Source: an uncultured Eubacteriales bacterium
GTDB taxonomy: Bacteria > Bacillota > Clostridia > Christensenellales > Aristaeellaceae
Assembly: GCA_902801765.1 (NCBI GenBank)
Contig: CADCJO010000011.1
Location: 1 to 61,879 of the forward strand
Direction of reading: 5' to 3'
DNA: 61,879 bases
The notes under the pieces were generated by a model. The model worked only from the letters and a program-made list of their open reading frames with translations, was not told where the DNA came from and did no database searches. This document shows positions 52,043-60,471 of this stretch, piece by piece (position 1 is the first letter of the stretch; each line of letters begins with the position of its first letter). The translations under genes and the position numbers were made by a program.

Positions 52043-53422
52043 TTACTCGGCAGGGGCTTCCACAGCCTGGCCGCCGCCCATGAACATGGACATGAGGCCG
52101 CCGGCCATCTGCTGCAGCATCGCGCCCTGTTCGGGCAGCACGGCGGAAATGTTGCCGATCACGTTTCCGAGACCGTTCATCATCAAATCGCCCAGCAGCG
52201 CGCTGATCGTGTCGGAAGAAGTTTCTTCACTCATCAGGCCTTCCAGCGCCAGCTCGGTCTTTTCGCCGTCCGCGGTGGTCTTGGTGCGTTCGCCGGTCAT
52301 GCTGAAGGTGTTGGAGGAAACCAGAATGGGAGCTTCCGCGTCGTTGATGTACAGCGCGCAGTCCAGGTTCACGCCGGTTTCCGTCGTGGTGAAGGCCAGC
52401 GCCAATTCCCCGTCAAAGCCGGGCACAGACAGCGCGATATTCACCAGCATTCCGGTTTCGGCCATTTCGCCGTAGAACTGAACGGACACTTCCTGGGCGG
52501 GCACTTCCACGGTCACGTTGACAGAAGCTTCCGCCACGTACACATAGGTATTGGTGTTGCCGGTCTGGTCTTCCTTGCCAACAGCGTTCACGACCACGAA
52601 GGTGTTGGGCGCGGTCTGGTTGCCTTCGTCATCGGTGATGGTGTACACCTTGCCGGTCACGTCGGGCAGCTGTTCGGCGGGGACTTCTTCCACGCTGACC
52701 GTGGAGGGATCAAAGGAAGCGCCGGGGATCGAGGAAGCGATGGACTGGATCGCGGCCAGGATGGTTTCGTCGGCCATCACCTTGGTGACGTACTGCTGCA
52801 CCGCGTCCACCATGCCCTTCACGTCCACGGTCAGAGACATTTCGGTATTGAACACAACGCCCTCGATCAGGTCGGCATACTCGCCCTTCACGGGTTCACC
52901 GAAGGTGACAAGACCAACCACCGTGTTGGCCATTTCCATCGCATAGCCGCTCAGCTTTTCGGCAGCCTGCTGAAGCAGTTCCATATCCAGCTGGCCCGCG
53001 TTGCCCTGGAGCTGCTCCGTCAGCTGGTTCACCAGCTTCTGGATGGTTTCCGCCTGGATGGTCAGCTTGTAGCTGGGCACCAGGTTGGAAACCAGCGCCA
53101 GGCCGTTTTCATTCGCTTCCGCCACAAGGGAGAGGATCTCCTGGCCCTTCAGCAGAAGGTCATACTGCAGGCCCATATCCGCGAAGATAAGCGTTTCGCT
53201 CAGTCCATTGAGCATGGGCAGGAACGCCTGCACCATGCCGACGTTCTCCTCGGGCAGGCCGAGGACGGGCAGCAGGGCTATCACCTGTTCTTCGTCCACA
53301 GTCACCTCGGAAGTGAGCGTGAAGTTGGGCACATCGATGGAAATGGCGGTTTCTTCAGCCAGCACAGAGGCGCAGCTGAAAACCATCATCATCGCAACCA
53401 GCAAAGCAATCAGTTTCTTCAT
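52043..53422 (-). CDS. Large secreted protein of unknown function (A)
   Basis: A 459-residue exported protein with a signal peptide ending near VLAEE. The mature part alternates helical stretches (about 55-170) with beta-rich ones (about 185-400), and the C-terminus ends in Met/Gly-rich helices. No enzyme motif is seen. The pattern of QxxVNQLTEQLQGN and long beta strands recalls LolA/LppX-like scaffolds, which is only a guess. Its own promoter is at 53539-53567. Two further secreted proteins of like size are encoded just upstream. Confidence 0.7.
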   Translation of the reverse strand: MKKLIALLVAMMMVFSCASVLAEETAISIDVPNFTLTSEVTVDEEQVIALLPVLGLPEENVGMVQAFLPMLNGLSETLIFADMGLQYDLLLKGQEILSLVAEANENGLALVSNLVPSYKLTIQAETIQKLVNQLTEQLQGNAGQLDMELLQQAAEKLSGYAMEMANTVVGLVTFGEPVKGEYADLIEGVVFNTEMSLTVDVKGMVDAVQQYVTKVMADETILAAIQSIASSIPGASFDPSTVSVEEVPAEQLPDVTGKVYTITDDEGNQTAPNTFVVVNAVGKEDQTGNTNTYVYVAEASVNVTVEVPAQEVSVQFYGEMAETGMLVNIALSVPGFDGELALAFTTTETGVNLDCALYINDAEAPILVSSNTFSMTGERTKTTADGEKTELALEGLMSEETSSDTISALLGDLMMNGLGNVIGNISAVLPEQGAMLQQMAGGLMSMFMGGGQAVEAPAE

Positions 53423-53538
53423 GTTTCATACCCCTTTCTTTCCATTGCGCGAAGTATCTCCCGCTTGTTTTACGAATACGCCGCACGCTTGACGCAGCGG
53501 CGTTTTTCGGCTTGGATCATTCGCTGTTTCTATCCATG

Positions 53539-53567
53539 ATTATACCACAACCCCAGCGCTTTGGCAA
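53539..53567 (-). promoter_or_regulatory. Promoter of secreted protein A
   Basis: On the complement TTGCCA (53562-53567), 17 bases and TATAAT (53539-53544) lie about 115 bp upstream of the gene at 52043-53422. Confidence 0.85.
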
Positions 53568-53644
53568 TACGGTTCGCATCCAAATCTGCGGGATTGGGAC
53601 AATTGAACCGACAATTCAGCGCAGGCAAGCTGTTCGCGCGACGA

Positions 53645-55159
53645 TTATTCCTGCGCGCCCGCAGCGCCGCCGATCAGCGCGCCCGTGAAGAACTGCGCGA
53701 GGCTGCCCGTCCAGGCTGCCACCAGCTCCGCCCGCTCCTCGCCGGTCATCCGGTCGATCCTGACCGCGTTTTCCGCATCGGATACCACCGAATAATCAAA
53801 CGGCGCAACGGTGCGGCTGGTCAGCTGGGCGGTGATTGCTGCGCCGCTCATCATGTCCATCCAGGAGATATTGCCGTCCAGATGGGTGGGCGACTGCTTG
53901 GAGCTGCCGGAGGACAGGTTCACGGTGAGGGAAAACACCTGCATGGGAATGTCCGATTCCCCGCGGGGCGCGATCATCAGGCTTGCGCGGATGGTCTGGG
54001 TGGATTTGTCATCGGCGATGGAATAGGCTTCCTCGCCCTGATCCAGGGTAAAGCTGTAATCAAAGCCCACGGGCTTCAGTTCCGGAGCGCCGCCGCTGAC
54101 CACAAAGGAAGCGGTGTCCGCCTTGACCGGCAAAAGCAGCGCCACGGAGCCGGTATAATTGCCGGATGCCGCCTGCTCGCAGGAAACGTCAAATTCGCCG
54201 CCCTCCTTCAGGGCGCCGGTCACGCGCCATGCCTGGCCGCCCTCGGAGGGCGTGACAGAAAAAGCAAGGCGGGTGAACATCGCGTCCTTGGCAAAGGGGA
54301 AGGAGATGCTGTCCAGCAGGGCCGTGCCCCCGGAATCATGACGCCGGGCGATTTCCACGCTGCCTTCCATCTGCATCTGCTCCAGCACGGCCGTCAGCGC
54401 GGGCAGGGAAGCGGGCTGCAAATACGCGGCCGCTTCCTGGGGCGTAACCACTTCGCGCAGCAGGTTCAGCGTTTCCTGATCCTGATACAGTTCGGTGAGG
54501 AGCGTTTTGACTTCTTCCTTTACTTCCCTGGCCGGGATTTTGCAGGCCAGTTCGGAATATGGCACGCCGCCCTCCTTGCCGGAAGACACGGAGGCGAACC
54601 CGTTCATCCATTCCGCCGCGCGGGTTTCATACTTTTCCAGCAGCGGCTTCGCCCGCTCTTTCCAGCTTTCCGGCGCGTTCAGAATGTTGAGCAGCATCTG
54701 CCACACTGGCGGCCAGGCTTCGCCCTCCCGGGCGGCAGGCGAAAGCAGCCGCGTCCAGCTCCATTCCCGGGCGGCGGCGTATACCGTATCGCCGCCCAGC
54801 AGATCGCCGGTGATTCCGGTCAGCTTGTCATCGTAAAGGTATGACACCTTCCGGCTGGGCTGGCCGCTGACGGCGAAGGTCACGCCGACTTCTCCCTCGT
54901 CCTTGTTCCGCTGGGTGCTGTGCTCTATCGTGACCGTTGTCTGGGGCAGCAGGGTTTTGACCAGCGCCCACATTTCGGCGGGAATCGCTTTCGTTTCTTC
55001 CCCGATCACGGTAAACGTGACCGTGCCGCGATAGGCGGATTCCTTCGCCGCCTGCTGATAGAATTTATGCAGCAGCGTATCGTCTTCCGCCATCGCCGCC
55101 GCGGCGCTCAGCGCCAGCAGCAGCGCCAGAATGAACGCTATTCCTCGTTTCATGCGCAA
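53645..55159 (-). CDS. Large secreted protein of unknown function (B)
   Basis: A 504-residue exported protein; the signal peptide (LALLLALSAAAAMA) ends before EDD. Residues 25-130 start with a strand-rich module (YRGTVTFTVIG...), followed by helices and later beta strands such as MQVFSLTVNLSSG. No active-site motif is seen. It lies 14 bp downstream of gene C, which suggests co-transcription, and upstream of gene A. The three proteins are alike in layout but low in visible identity. Confidence 0.65.
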   Translation of the reverse strand: MRMKRGIAFILALLLALSAAAAMAEDDTLLHKFYQQAAKESAYRGTVTFTVIGEETKAIPAEMWALVKTLLPQTTVTIEHSTQRNKDEGEVGVTFAVSGQPSRKVSYLYDDKLTGITGDLLGGDTVYAAAREWSWTRLLSPAAREGEAWPPVWQMLLNILNAPESWKERAKPLLEKYETRAAEWMNGFASVSSGKEGGVPYSELACKIPAREVKEEVKTLLTELYQDQETLNLLREVVTPQEAAAYLQPASLPALTAVLEQMQMEGSVEIARRHDSGGTALLDSISFPFAKDAMFTRLAFSVTPSEGGQAWRVTGALKEGGEFDVSCEQAASGNYTGSVALLLPVKADTASFVVSGGAPELKPVGFDYSFTLDQGEEAYSIADDKSTQTIRASLMIAPRGESDIPMQVFSLTVNLSSGSSKQSPTHLDGNISWMDMMSGAAITAQLTSRTVAPFDYSVVSDAENAVRIDRMTGEERAELVAAWTGSLAQFFTGALIGGAAGAQE

Positions 55160-55173
55160 TCTCCTCCTGTTAT

Positions 55174-56673
55174 TCAGCCATCCGATTCGTCGTAGCTCTC
55201 CTCATCGTCCCACGCTTCTTCCGGTTCCTCCTCGGGTTCTTCCTCGGGCTCCGACAGCTCCGCCAAAGCGGCTTCCAGCGCGGGGGTCAGCGGGCCATTG
55301 ATCCAGGTGTCCGCCCGAATATTGCCGAACAAGCCCGTCCGTTCCTTTTCGGTCAGCTGCTCGATCAGCCCGGTCAACGCGTAGGTCAGGGGGGCTGTTT
55401 CTGCCTGCACCGTGATCAGCGCCCGGTCCGGGTCGGCGCTGCGCAGGTCCTTTGCGCTGGCCGCGGCGGGCACTTCCGCCTGCTCATACGGACCGATCTT
55501 CACGTCCAGCGCAGCCTTGACCATGGTTTTGCTGCCTTCTTTTTTCTGCACCGCCACACTGCCGCTGAGGCCTTCGTCGTCAAAGGTCAGGGCGGGCGTC
55601 AGTGTCCAGGTGCTCTTGACCTTGTTTTCGGTGCGCGTGACGGTGGCCTTGCCCGTCCACTTTTCTTCGTCGTGGCCCAGGCTGTTTTTCAGGTTCGCGT
55701 TCACTGTGCCGGACACCGTTTTCCCATCAAATGTGCGGGTATACGTGCTTTCAATGACAAGGGTATTCGTGTTTTTCTTGCCGGTCATCTGCACGGCGCA
55801 GGTGACCTTGAGGTTGTTTTTGCCCTTCACCGCGGGGGCGGAGAAGGAAAGATAGCCGCCCTTATCCGGCGTGAAGCCGTAGAACAGCGTCACCTTGCGC
55901 TTATCATCCCCCAGCGCCGCGTTGCCGGTGAACTGCAGGCCCATGTCGTCCCCGGCTTTGTCCAGGAAACGCTTGAACTTGCATTGCCCGGAAAACTCTA
56001 TATTCTCCAGCAGTTCTTCCGCCTTGGCGCACAGGCCGGGCTGGGAGGACAGCGCTTCCTCCATCGCGGGCAGCAGCGTGTCCAGCACCCGGGGCCAGAA
56101 TTCGTTCATCTCATCCCCGGAGAAGGTATAGGTTTCATTGGAGACCGCCTTGGACGCGTTTTTGATCGACGTGCCTTCCTTCGACTTTTTGGGCGTCACG
56201 TGGGACGCCAGCTTGTCATACAGCTGCGGCGCGAGCTTCACATACGCGCCGGGGAGGCCGGAGGGATCGAACCATTCAAAATCCCTGCCGCACAAAAGGG
56301 TCAGCGCGTCCGCCGCGTCGCTCGCGGTCAGATAGCTGCCGCCGTCGGGGGAAAAGGTGGTGAGCGTGTAATCCTCCCTGCGCTGCACGTCGGCGCGCAG
56401 CACGCTCTCCCCCATCAGGCTCACATTCGCGCTGCTGTTTTTGCCAGCCGTCACCGTCAGCGCCAGCCCGTCCAGCCATTCATTGACCGTTTCCAGCGCG
56501 GCCTTGGACAGCGGCGACAGCGCATCGGCCTTCATCCGCAGCGTCAGGGTCAGGCCGTTTCCGGCGTTCAGCTTCGTATAACGCGGGGAAAACTCTGCCA
56601 GCGCGGGCGCGCACGAAAGCAGCACCGCGAAAACACATGCCCAGGCAAAAACCCGTTTCCAGTTCCTGCCCAT
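55174..56673 (-). CDS. Large secreted protein of unknown function (C)
   Basis: A 499-residue exported protein starting at ATG 56673; a longer frame exists but its extra residues are not signal-like. The signal peptide ends in PALAEF. Beta-rich stretches (about 260-390) alternate charged and hydrophobic residues in Thr/Lys-rich strands. The C-terminus is a run of Glu/Pro/Asp (EPEEEPEEEPEE...), likely disordered. No catalytic motif is visible. It is the first gene of the C-B pair. Confidence 0.65.
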   Translation of the reverse strand: MGRNWKRVFAWACVFAVLLSCAPALAEFSPRYTKLNAGNGLTLTLRMKADALSPLSKAALETVNEWLDGLALTVTAGKNSSANVSLMGESVLRADVQRREDYTLTTFSPDGGSYLTASDAADALTLLCGRDFEWFDPSGLPGAYVKLAPQLYDKLASHVTPKKSKEGTSIKNASKAVSNETYTFSGDEMNEFWPRVLDTLLPAMEEALSSQPGLCAKAEELLENIEFSGQCKFKRFLDKAGDDMGLQFTGNAALGDDKRKVTLFYGFTPDKGGYLSFSAPAVKGKNNLKVTCAVQMTGKKNTNTLVIESTYTRTFDGKTVSGTVNANLKNSLGHDEEKWTGKATVTRTENKVKSTWTLTPALTFDDEGLSGSVAVQKKEGSKTMVKAALDVKIGPYEQAEVPAAASAKDLRSADPDRALITVQAETAPLTYALTGLIEQLTEKERTGLFGNIRADTWINGPLTPALEAALAELSEPEEEPEEEPEEAWDDEESYDESDG

Positions 56674-56885
56674 GATCGTCACATCCTTTCGGCTCCCATC
56701 CATCCTAACGAAGAACACGGTTCGATTCTTGCGCGCATACATGGAAACTTTCTTTTTCCTCATTATACAGCATTTTTTAACAATTGAAAAGGGTTAATCG
56801 GACTTCGAAAAGGAAAAAGCTGTTCTGTATCCCCCCGCATCATTTCTCTTTGTATTCTTAACAGAATCCACTGAATAAAACAAAG

Positions 56886-56907
56886 CCCGCTGAATAAAGA
56901 CAGCGGG
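56886..56907 (-). terminator. Terminator of aspA
   Basis: On the complement CCCGCTG pairs with CAGCGGG around eight bases, followed by CTTTGTTTT. It is 20 bp after the aspA stop. Confidence 0.8.
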
Positions 56908-56928
56908 TTTATCACGCGGTTCCGTTCG

Positions 56929-58302
56929 TCAGCTGCGGTCTTTCAGGCAGTCGTTGATGATCTGCTCCAGGGCTTCGGGGGGAATGGACAGTTCTTCCTG
57001 CGCCACATCGACGACGGTGCGGTGCTCGGCCTGGGCCTTTTTCACGATGGCCGTCGCGCGTTCGTAGCCGAACTGCGGGCACAGGGCGGTGGCGATGACG
57101 GTGGAATTCATGAGCATATCGCTGCAATGCTGCACGTCGGCCAGGATGCCTTCCACGCAGCGCTCCCGGAAGGTGTCGGCGGCATGGGTGAGCACTTCAA
57201 GGGATTCAAACAGGCAGTAGAAAATCACGGGTTCAAAGGCGTTCAGCTCCAACTGTCCCGCTTCCACCGCCATGGAAATGGTCACATCGTGGCCCGCCAC
57301 CAGGAAGGCCGCCTGGGTGACCACCTCGGGAATGACGGGATTGATCTTGCCGGGCATGATGGAGGAGCCGGGCTGGCGCGCGGGCAGCTGCAATTCCTCG
57401 ATGCCGCCGCAGGGGCCGCTGGAAAGCAGGCGCATATCGTTGGCGATTTTGGACATCACCAGCGCGCAGTTCTTGACGGCCGAGGAAATGGCGGCGAAGC
57501 TGTCGGCGTTCTGGGTGGCGTCGATCAGGTCGTCGGAGGCCTTGACGGGCTGGCCGATCAGGTCGGCCAGAATGTCCATGACGCAGCTGAGATAGCCGTC
57601 GCTGGCGTTGATGCTGGTGCCGATGGCGGTGGCGCCCAGGTTCAATTCAAACAGCTCGTTGCGGCTGCGCAGAATGCGGTTGGCGCAGCGGCGCAGGGCG
57701 GCGGCGTGGGCCTTGAATTCCTGGCCCAGGTACATGGGCACGGCGTCCTGCAGCTGAGTGCGGCCCAGCTTCAGGACGGTAGCGTTTTCCTGAGCTTTAC
57801 GGTCGAAGGCAGCGATCAGCCGGTCCAGGGCGGACAGCAGCGCTTCCGTCAGCCGCAGGGCGGCCAGCTTGCCCGCCGAGGGGAACACGTCGTTGGTGGA
57901 CTGAGCCATGTTCACGTGGTCATTGGGATGCACGGTGCCGTCGCCCTTCTGCCCGCCCAGAATCTCGCAGGCGCGGTTGGCCACCACTTCGTTGGCGTTC
58001 ATGTTGGCCGACGTGCCCGCGCCGCCCTGGATGGGATCGACGATGAACTGGTCGCGCCATTTGCCGTTCAGGATCTCATCGCAGGCCCGAATGATGGCGG
58101 AGGCGATTTCGGGCTTCAGCATCCCCGCCCGCTGGTTGGCGATGGCGGCGGCCTTCTTGATCATGACCAGGCTTTCGATCATGTACGGGTGCATCAGGTG
58201 GCCCGTCATGGGAAAGTTTTCCTTCGCGCGCATGGATTGTACGCCGTAATACGCATTGTCCGGCAGGTTCACCATGCCGATGGAATCATGTTCTGTTCTC
58301 AC
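56929..58302 (-). CDS. aspA: Aspartate ammonia-lyase
   Basis: A 457-residue enzyme of the fumarase/aspartase superfamily that deaminates aspartate to fumarate. The start is GTG 58302, preceded by GAGGGGA. The signature GSSIMPGKINPV near residue 319 and the substrate blocks GGAGTSANMNANEV and MAQSTNDVFPS are intact. AspA and class II fumarase share these; the N-terminus (LPDNAYYGVQS) and ATGTSxNM-like block favour aspartase, but fumarase cannot be excluded. It is the only gene on its transcript. Confidence 0.88.
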   Translation of the reverse strand: MRTEHDSIGMVNLPDNAYYGVQSMRAKENFPMTGHLMHPYMIESLVMIKKAAAIANQRAGMLKPEIASAIIRACDEILNGKWRDQFIVDPIQGGAGTSANMNANEVVANRACEILGGQKGDGTVHPNDHVNMAQSTNDVFPSAGKLAALRLTEALLSALDRLIAAFDRKAQENATVLKLGRTQLQDAVPMYLGQEFKAHAAALRRCANRILRSRNELFELNLGATAIGTSINASDGYLSCVMDILADLIGQPVKASDDLIDATQNADSFAAISSAVKNCALVMSKIANDMRLLSSGPCGGIEELQLPARQPGSSIMPGKINPVIPEVVTQAAFLVAGHDVTISMAVEAGQLELNAFEPVIFYCLFESLEVLTHAADTFRERCVEGILADVQHCSDMLMNSTVIATALCPQFGYERATAIVKKAQAEHRTVVDVAQEELSIPPEALEQIINDCLKDRS

Positions 58303-58374
58303 GTTTGTTTCCCCTCATTCATTCTCATACAGCAGAAGTAAAAAGTACAGATTTGCTTTATCCCTTTTTGTCTT

Positions 58375-58434
58375 TCTCAGAAAGGGGTCTGGGGGAAACC
58401 TCTCTTTGGACATCAAAGAGAGGTTTCCCCCAGT
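58375..58434. repeat. GGGGGAAACC hairpin family, copy 4
   Basis: A 21-base arm from 58388 (TCTGGGGGAAACCTCTCTTTG) pairs with CAAAGAGAGGTTTCCCCCAG. The flank TTTCTCAGAAAGGGG precedes it. It abuts the proS stop codon. Its stem has CTCTC/GAGAG where copy 3 has CGCTC/GAGCG. Confidence 0.85.
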
Positions 58435-58437
58435 ATA

Positions 58438-59880
58438 TCAATAAGCCTTGGCAAAGTACATGACCTTATTGGCCTTTCGTCCGCAGCAGACGCAGGTGTC
58501 GCCGAAGGGGGTCTGGTCGAAGGGCATATTGCGGGAGGTAGCGTTGGTTTCCTCCTTGATCTTGTCCTCGCAGGCACGGTCGCCGCACCACATGGCGCGG
58601 GCATAGCCACCCTCCACCTGGGCTTTCAGTTCTTCATAGTTATGAACGTCCTTGGTGTGGGCCAGGCGGAATTCGTCGGCGATTTTGTACATGTTCTGCT
58701 GAATATCCTCCAGCAGCTTTTTGATTTCCTCCGCCAGGTTGTCCAGCGGGATCGTGGTCTTTTCAAAAGTGTCGCGGCGCATCACGGTGGCCACGCCGTT
58801 TTCAATGTCTTTAGGCCCCAGCTCCACGCGGACGGGCACGCCTTTCAGCTCCCACTCGTTGAACTTCCAGCCGGGAGACACATTGTCCCGGTCGTCCAGC
58901 TTCACCCGGATACCGGCGGCTTTGAGCGTGTTGAAGGCTTCCTCGCACTTTTCCATCACGCCGCCCTTATGCGCCGCGATGGGCAGGATAACGGCCTGGA
59001 AGGGCGCAATCATGGGGGGCAGCTTCAGGCCGCGCTCGTCGCCGTGGGTCATGATGATAGCACCGATGAGACGGGTGGAAACGCCCCAGCTGGTTTCGTG
59101 GCAGTATTCCAGCTTGCTGTCCTTGCTCAGATACTGGATGTTGAAGGGCACGGCGAAGTTGGTGCCGAAGTTGTGGCTGGTGCCGGCCTGCAGCGCCTTG
59201 CCGTCCTGCATCATGGCTTCCACGGAGTAGGTGGCCCGGGCGCCGGCGAACTTTTCCTTATCGGATTTCTGGCCCGCGAACACGGGAATGGCCAGGTTCT
59301 TTTCACAGAAGGTTTTGTAGACGTTCAGCATCATCTGGGTTTCTTCTTCCGCTTCCTCGGCGGTGGCGTGGACGGTGTGGCCCTCCTGCCACCAGAATTC
59401 CGCCGTGCGCAGGAAGGGGCGGGTGGTCTTTTCCCAACGCATCACGGAGCACCACTGGTTGTACTTGAGGGGCAGGTCGCGGTAGGACTGCACCCACTTG
59501 GAGAACATGGTGCAGAAAATGGTTTCGCTGGTGGGGCGCACGGCCAGGCGTTCCTGGAGCTTTTCGGTGCCCCCCTGGGTGACCCAGGCCACTTCGGGGG
59601 CGAAGCCTTCCACGTGGTCGGCTTCCTTCAGCAGCAGGGATTCGGGAATCAGCATGGGCATGGACACGTTTTCGTGGCCCGTATCCTTGAACATCTGGTC
59701 CAGCTGCTCATGAATCAGCTCCCATATGCGGTTGCCGTAGGGCTTAAGCGCCATGCAGCCGCGCACGGGGGTGTAGTCCATGAGGTCTGTCTGGGTGACC
59801 ACGTCGGTATACCACTGGGAGAAATTCTCGTCCCGGGGCGTGATGTGCTGCACGAATTCCTGTTTCTTTTCCTTTGCCAT
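58438..59880 (-). CDS. proS: Proline-tRNA ligase, short (type 3) form
   Basis: A 480-residue class II synthetase starting at ATG 59880 behind GGAGGAGGG. Motif 2 is around RWEKTTRPFLRTAEFWWQEGHT and motif 3 near MTHGDERGL; an RPTSET block is also present. It has the archaeal/eukaryotic-like layout with the C-terminal zinc-binding-like CVCCGRKA, and lacks the bacterial editing insertion. Expression is controlled by a T-box leader. Confidence 0.95.
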   Translation of the reverse strand: MAKEKKQEFVQHITPRDENFSQWYTDVVTQTDLMDYTPVRGCMALKPYGNRIWELIHEQLDQMFKDTGHENVSMPMLIPESLLLKEADHVEGFAPEVAWVTQGGTEKLQERLAVRPTSETIFCTMFSKWVQSYRDLPLKYNQWCSVMRWEKTTRPFLRTAEFWWQEGHTVHATAEEAEEETQMMLNVYKTFCEKNLAIPVFAGQKSDKEKFAGARATYSVEAMMQDGKALQAGTSHNFGTNFAVPFNIQYLSKDSKLEYCHETSWGVSTRLIGAIIMTHGDERGLKLPPMIAPFQAVILPIAAHKGGVMEKCEEAFNTLKAAGIRVKLDDRDNVSPGWKFNEWELKGVPVRVELGPKDIENGVATVMRRDTFEKTTIPLDNLAEEIKKLLEDIQQNMYKIADEFRLAHTKDVHNYEELKAQVEGGYARAMWCGDRACEDKIKEETNATSRNMPFDQTPFGDTCVCCGRKANKVMYFAKAY

Positions 59881-59897
59881 GAATGGATTCCCTCCTC

Positions 59898-60126
59898 CAA
59901 AAATAAAAGCCTCGTTCCTTTGCAGGGACGAAGTCTTGCTTCGCGGTACCACCTTGCTTGGCGCTTGCTTTCAGCAGCGCCCGGCTTTCATCGCCCTGTA
60001 ACGGGAGCGCCCCGGCGGGGATTGGCCGCTGGCCCACGGGCGGGCTTGCCTGCCGTTGCGCGCGTTTCACCGCTGGCGCGCTCTCTGGAATGTGGCGGCA
60101 TGGTCCCGTGCATTGCCTGTAACAGA
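59898..60126 (-). promoter_or_regulatory. T-box riboswitch of proS
   Basis: The complement of 59942-59954 is AGGTGGTACCGCG, the defining T-box sequence that pairs with the uncharged tRNA acceptor end. A GAGAG...GGTGAAA stem I-like region lies upstream. A terminator hairpin (about 59911-59931) followed by TTTTATTTTT overlaps the antiterminator. Uncharged tRNA-Pro should favour read-through; the specifier codon was not assigned with certainty. Confidence 0.9.
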
Positions 60127-60130
60127 AAGC

Positions 60131-60159
60131 ATTATATAACAACCGAAAAAGAATTGCAA
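60131..60159 (-). promoter_or_regulatory. Promoter of proS
   Basis: On the complement TTGCAA (60154-60159), 17 bases and TATAAT (60131-60136) lie just upstream of the T-box leader. Confidence 0.85.
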
Positions 60160-60225
60160 CCATTTATTCAATAGAAATCAGGGCAATCGCTTATGAAATC
60201 AGCACACTGCAAATCCACGGAAAAA

Positions 60226-60330
60226 TGTAGGGGCGGATATCATCCGCCCGTTCTGCAAATCGTTATAATAGCTACATTTTCATACGTACTTCCATTTCTG
60301 CTGTGCGGGCGAATGATATCCGCCCCTACA
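60226..60330. mobile_element. 105-bp MITE-like element with 25-bp inverted ends
   Basis: The left end (60226-60250, TGTAGGGGCGGATATCATCC...) is repeated inverted at 60306-60330 with one mismatch. Each end is itself a GGGCGGAT/ATCCGCCC palindrome. The middle is AT-rich and has no ORF. It fills most of the gap between the proS promoter and the forward promoter. Confidence 0.7.
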
Positions 60331-60411
60331 CAATGTTGTTTTGCTTCTTGCTTTCGTAATCATTTCTTTACAAAAAAGAAATAAACGATTGCTCTGCGAT
60401 AGAAATTCTTC

Positions 60412-60440
60412 TTGCTTTTCACGGGGCCATCCTTTATGAT
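60412..60440 (+). promoter_or_regulatory. Promoter of the U32-family gene
   Basis: TTGCTT (60412-60417), 17 bases and TATGAT (60435-60440) face right, 31 bp upstream of the start codon at 60472. Confidence 0.6.
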
Positions 60441-60471
60441 ACAGAAGAAGAATGGAGAAACGGAGGGGAAC

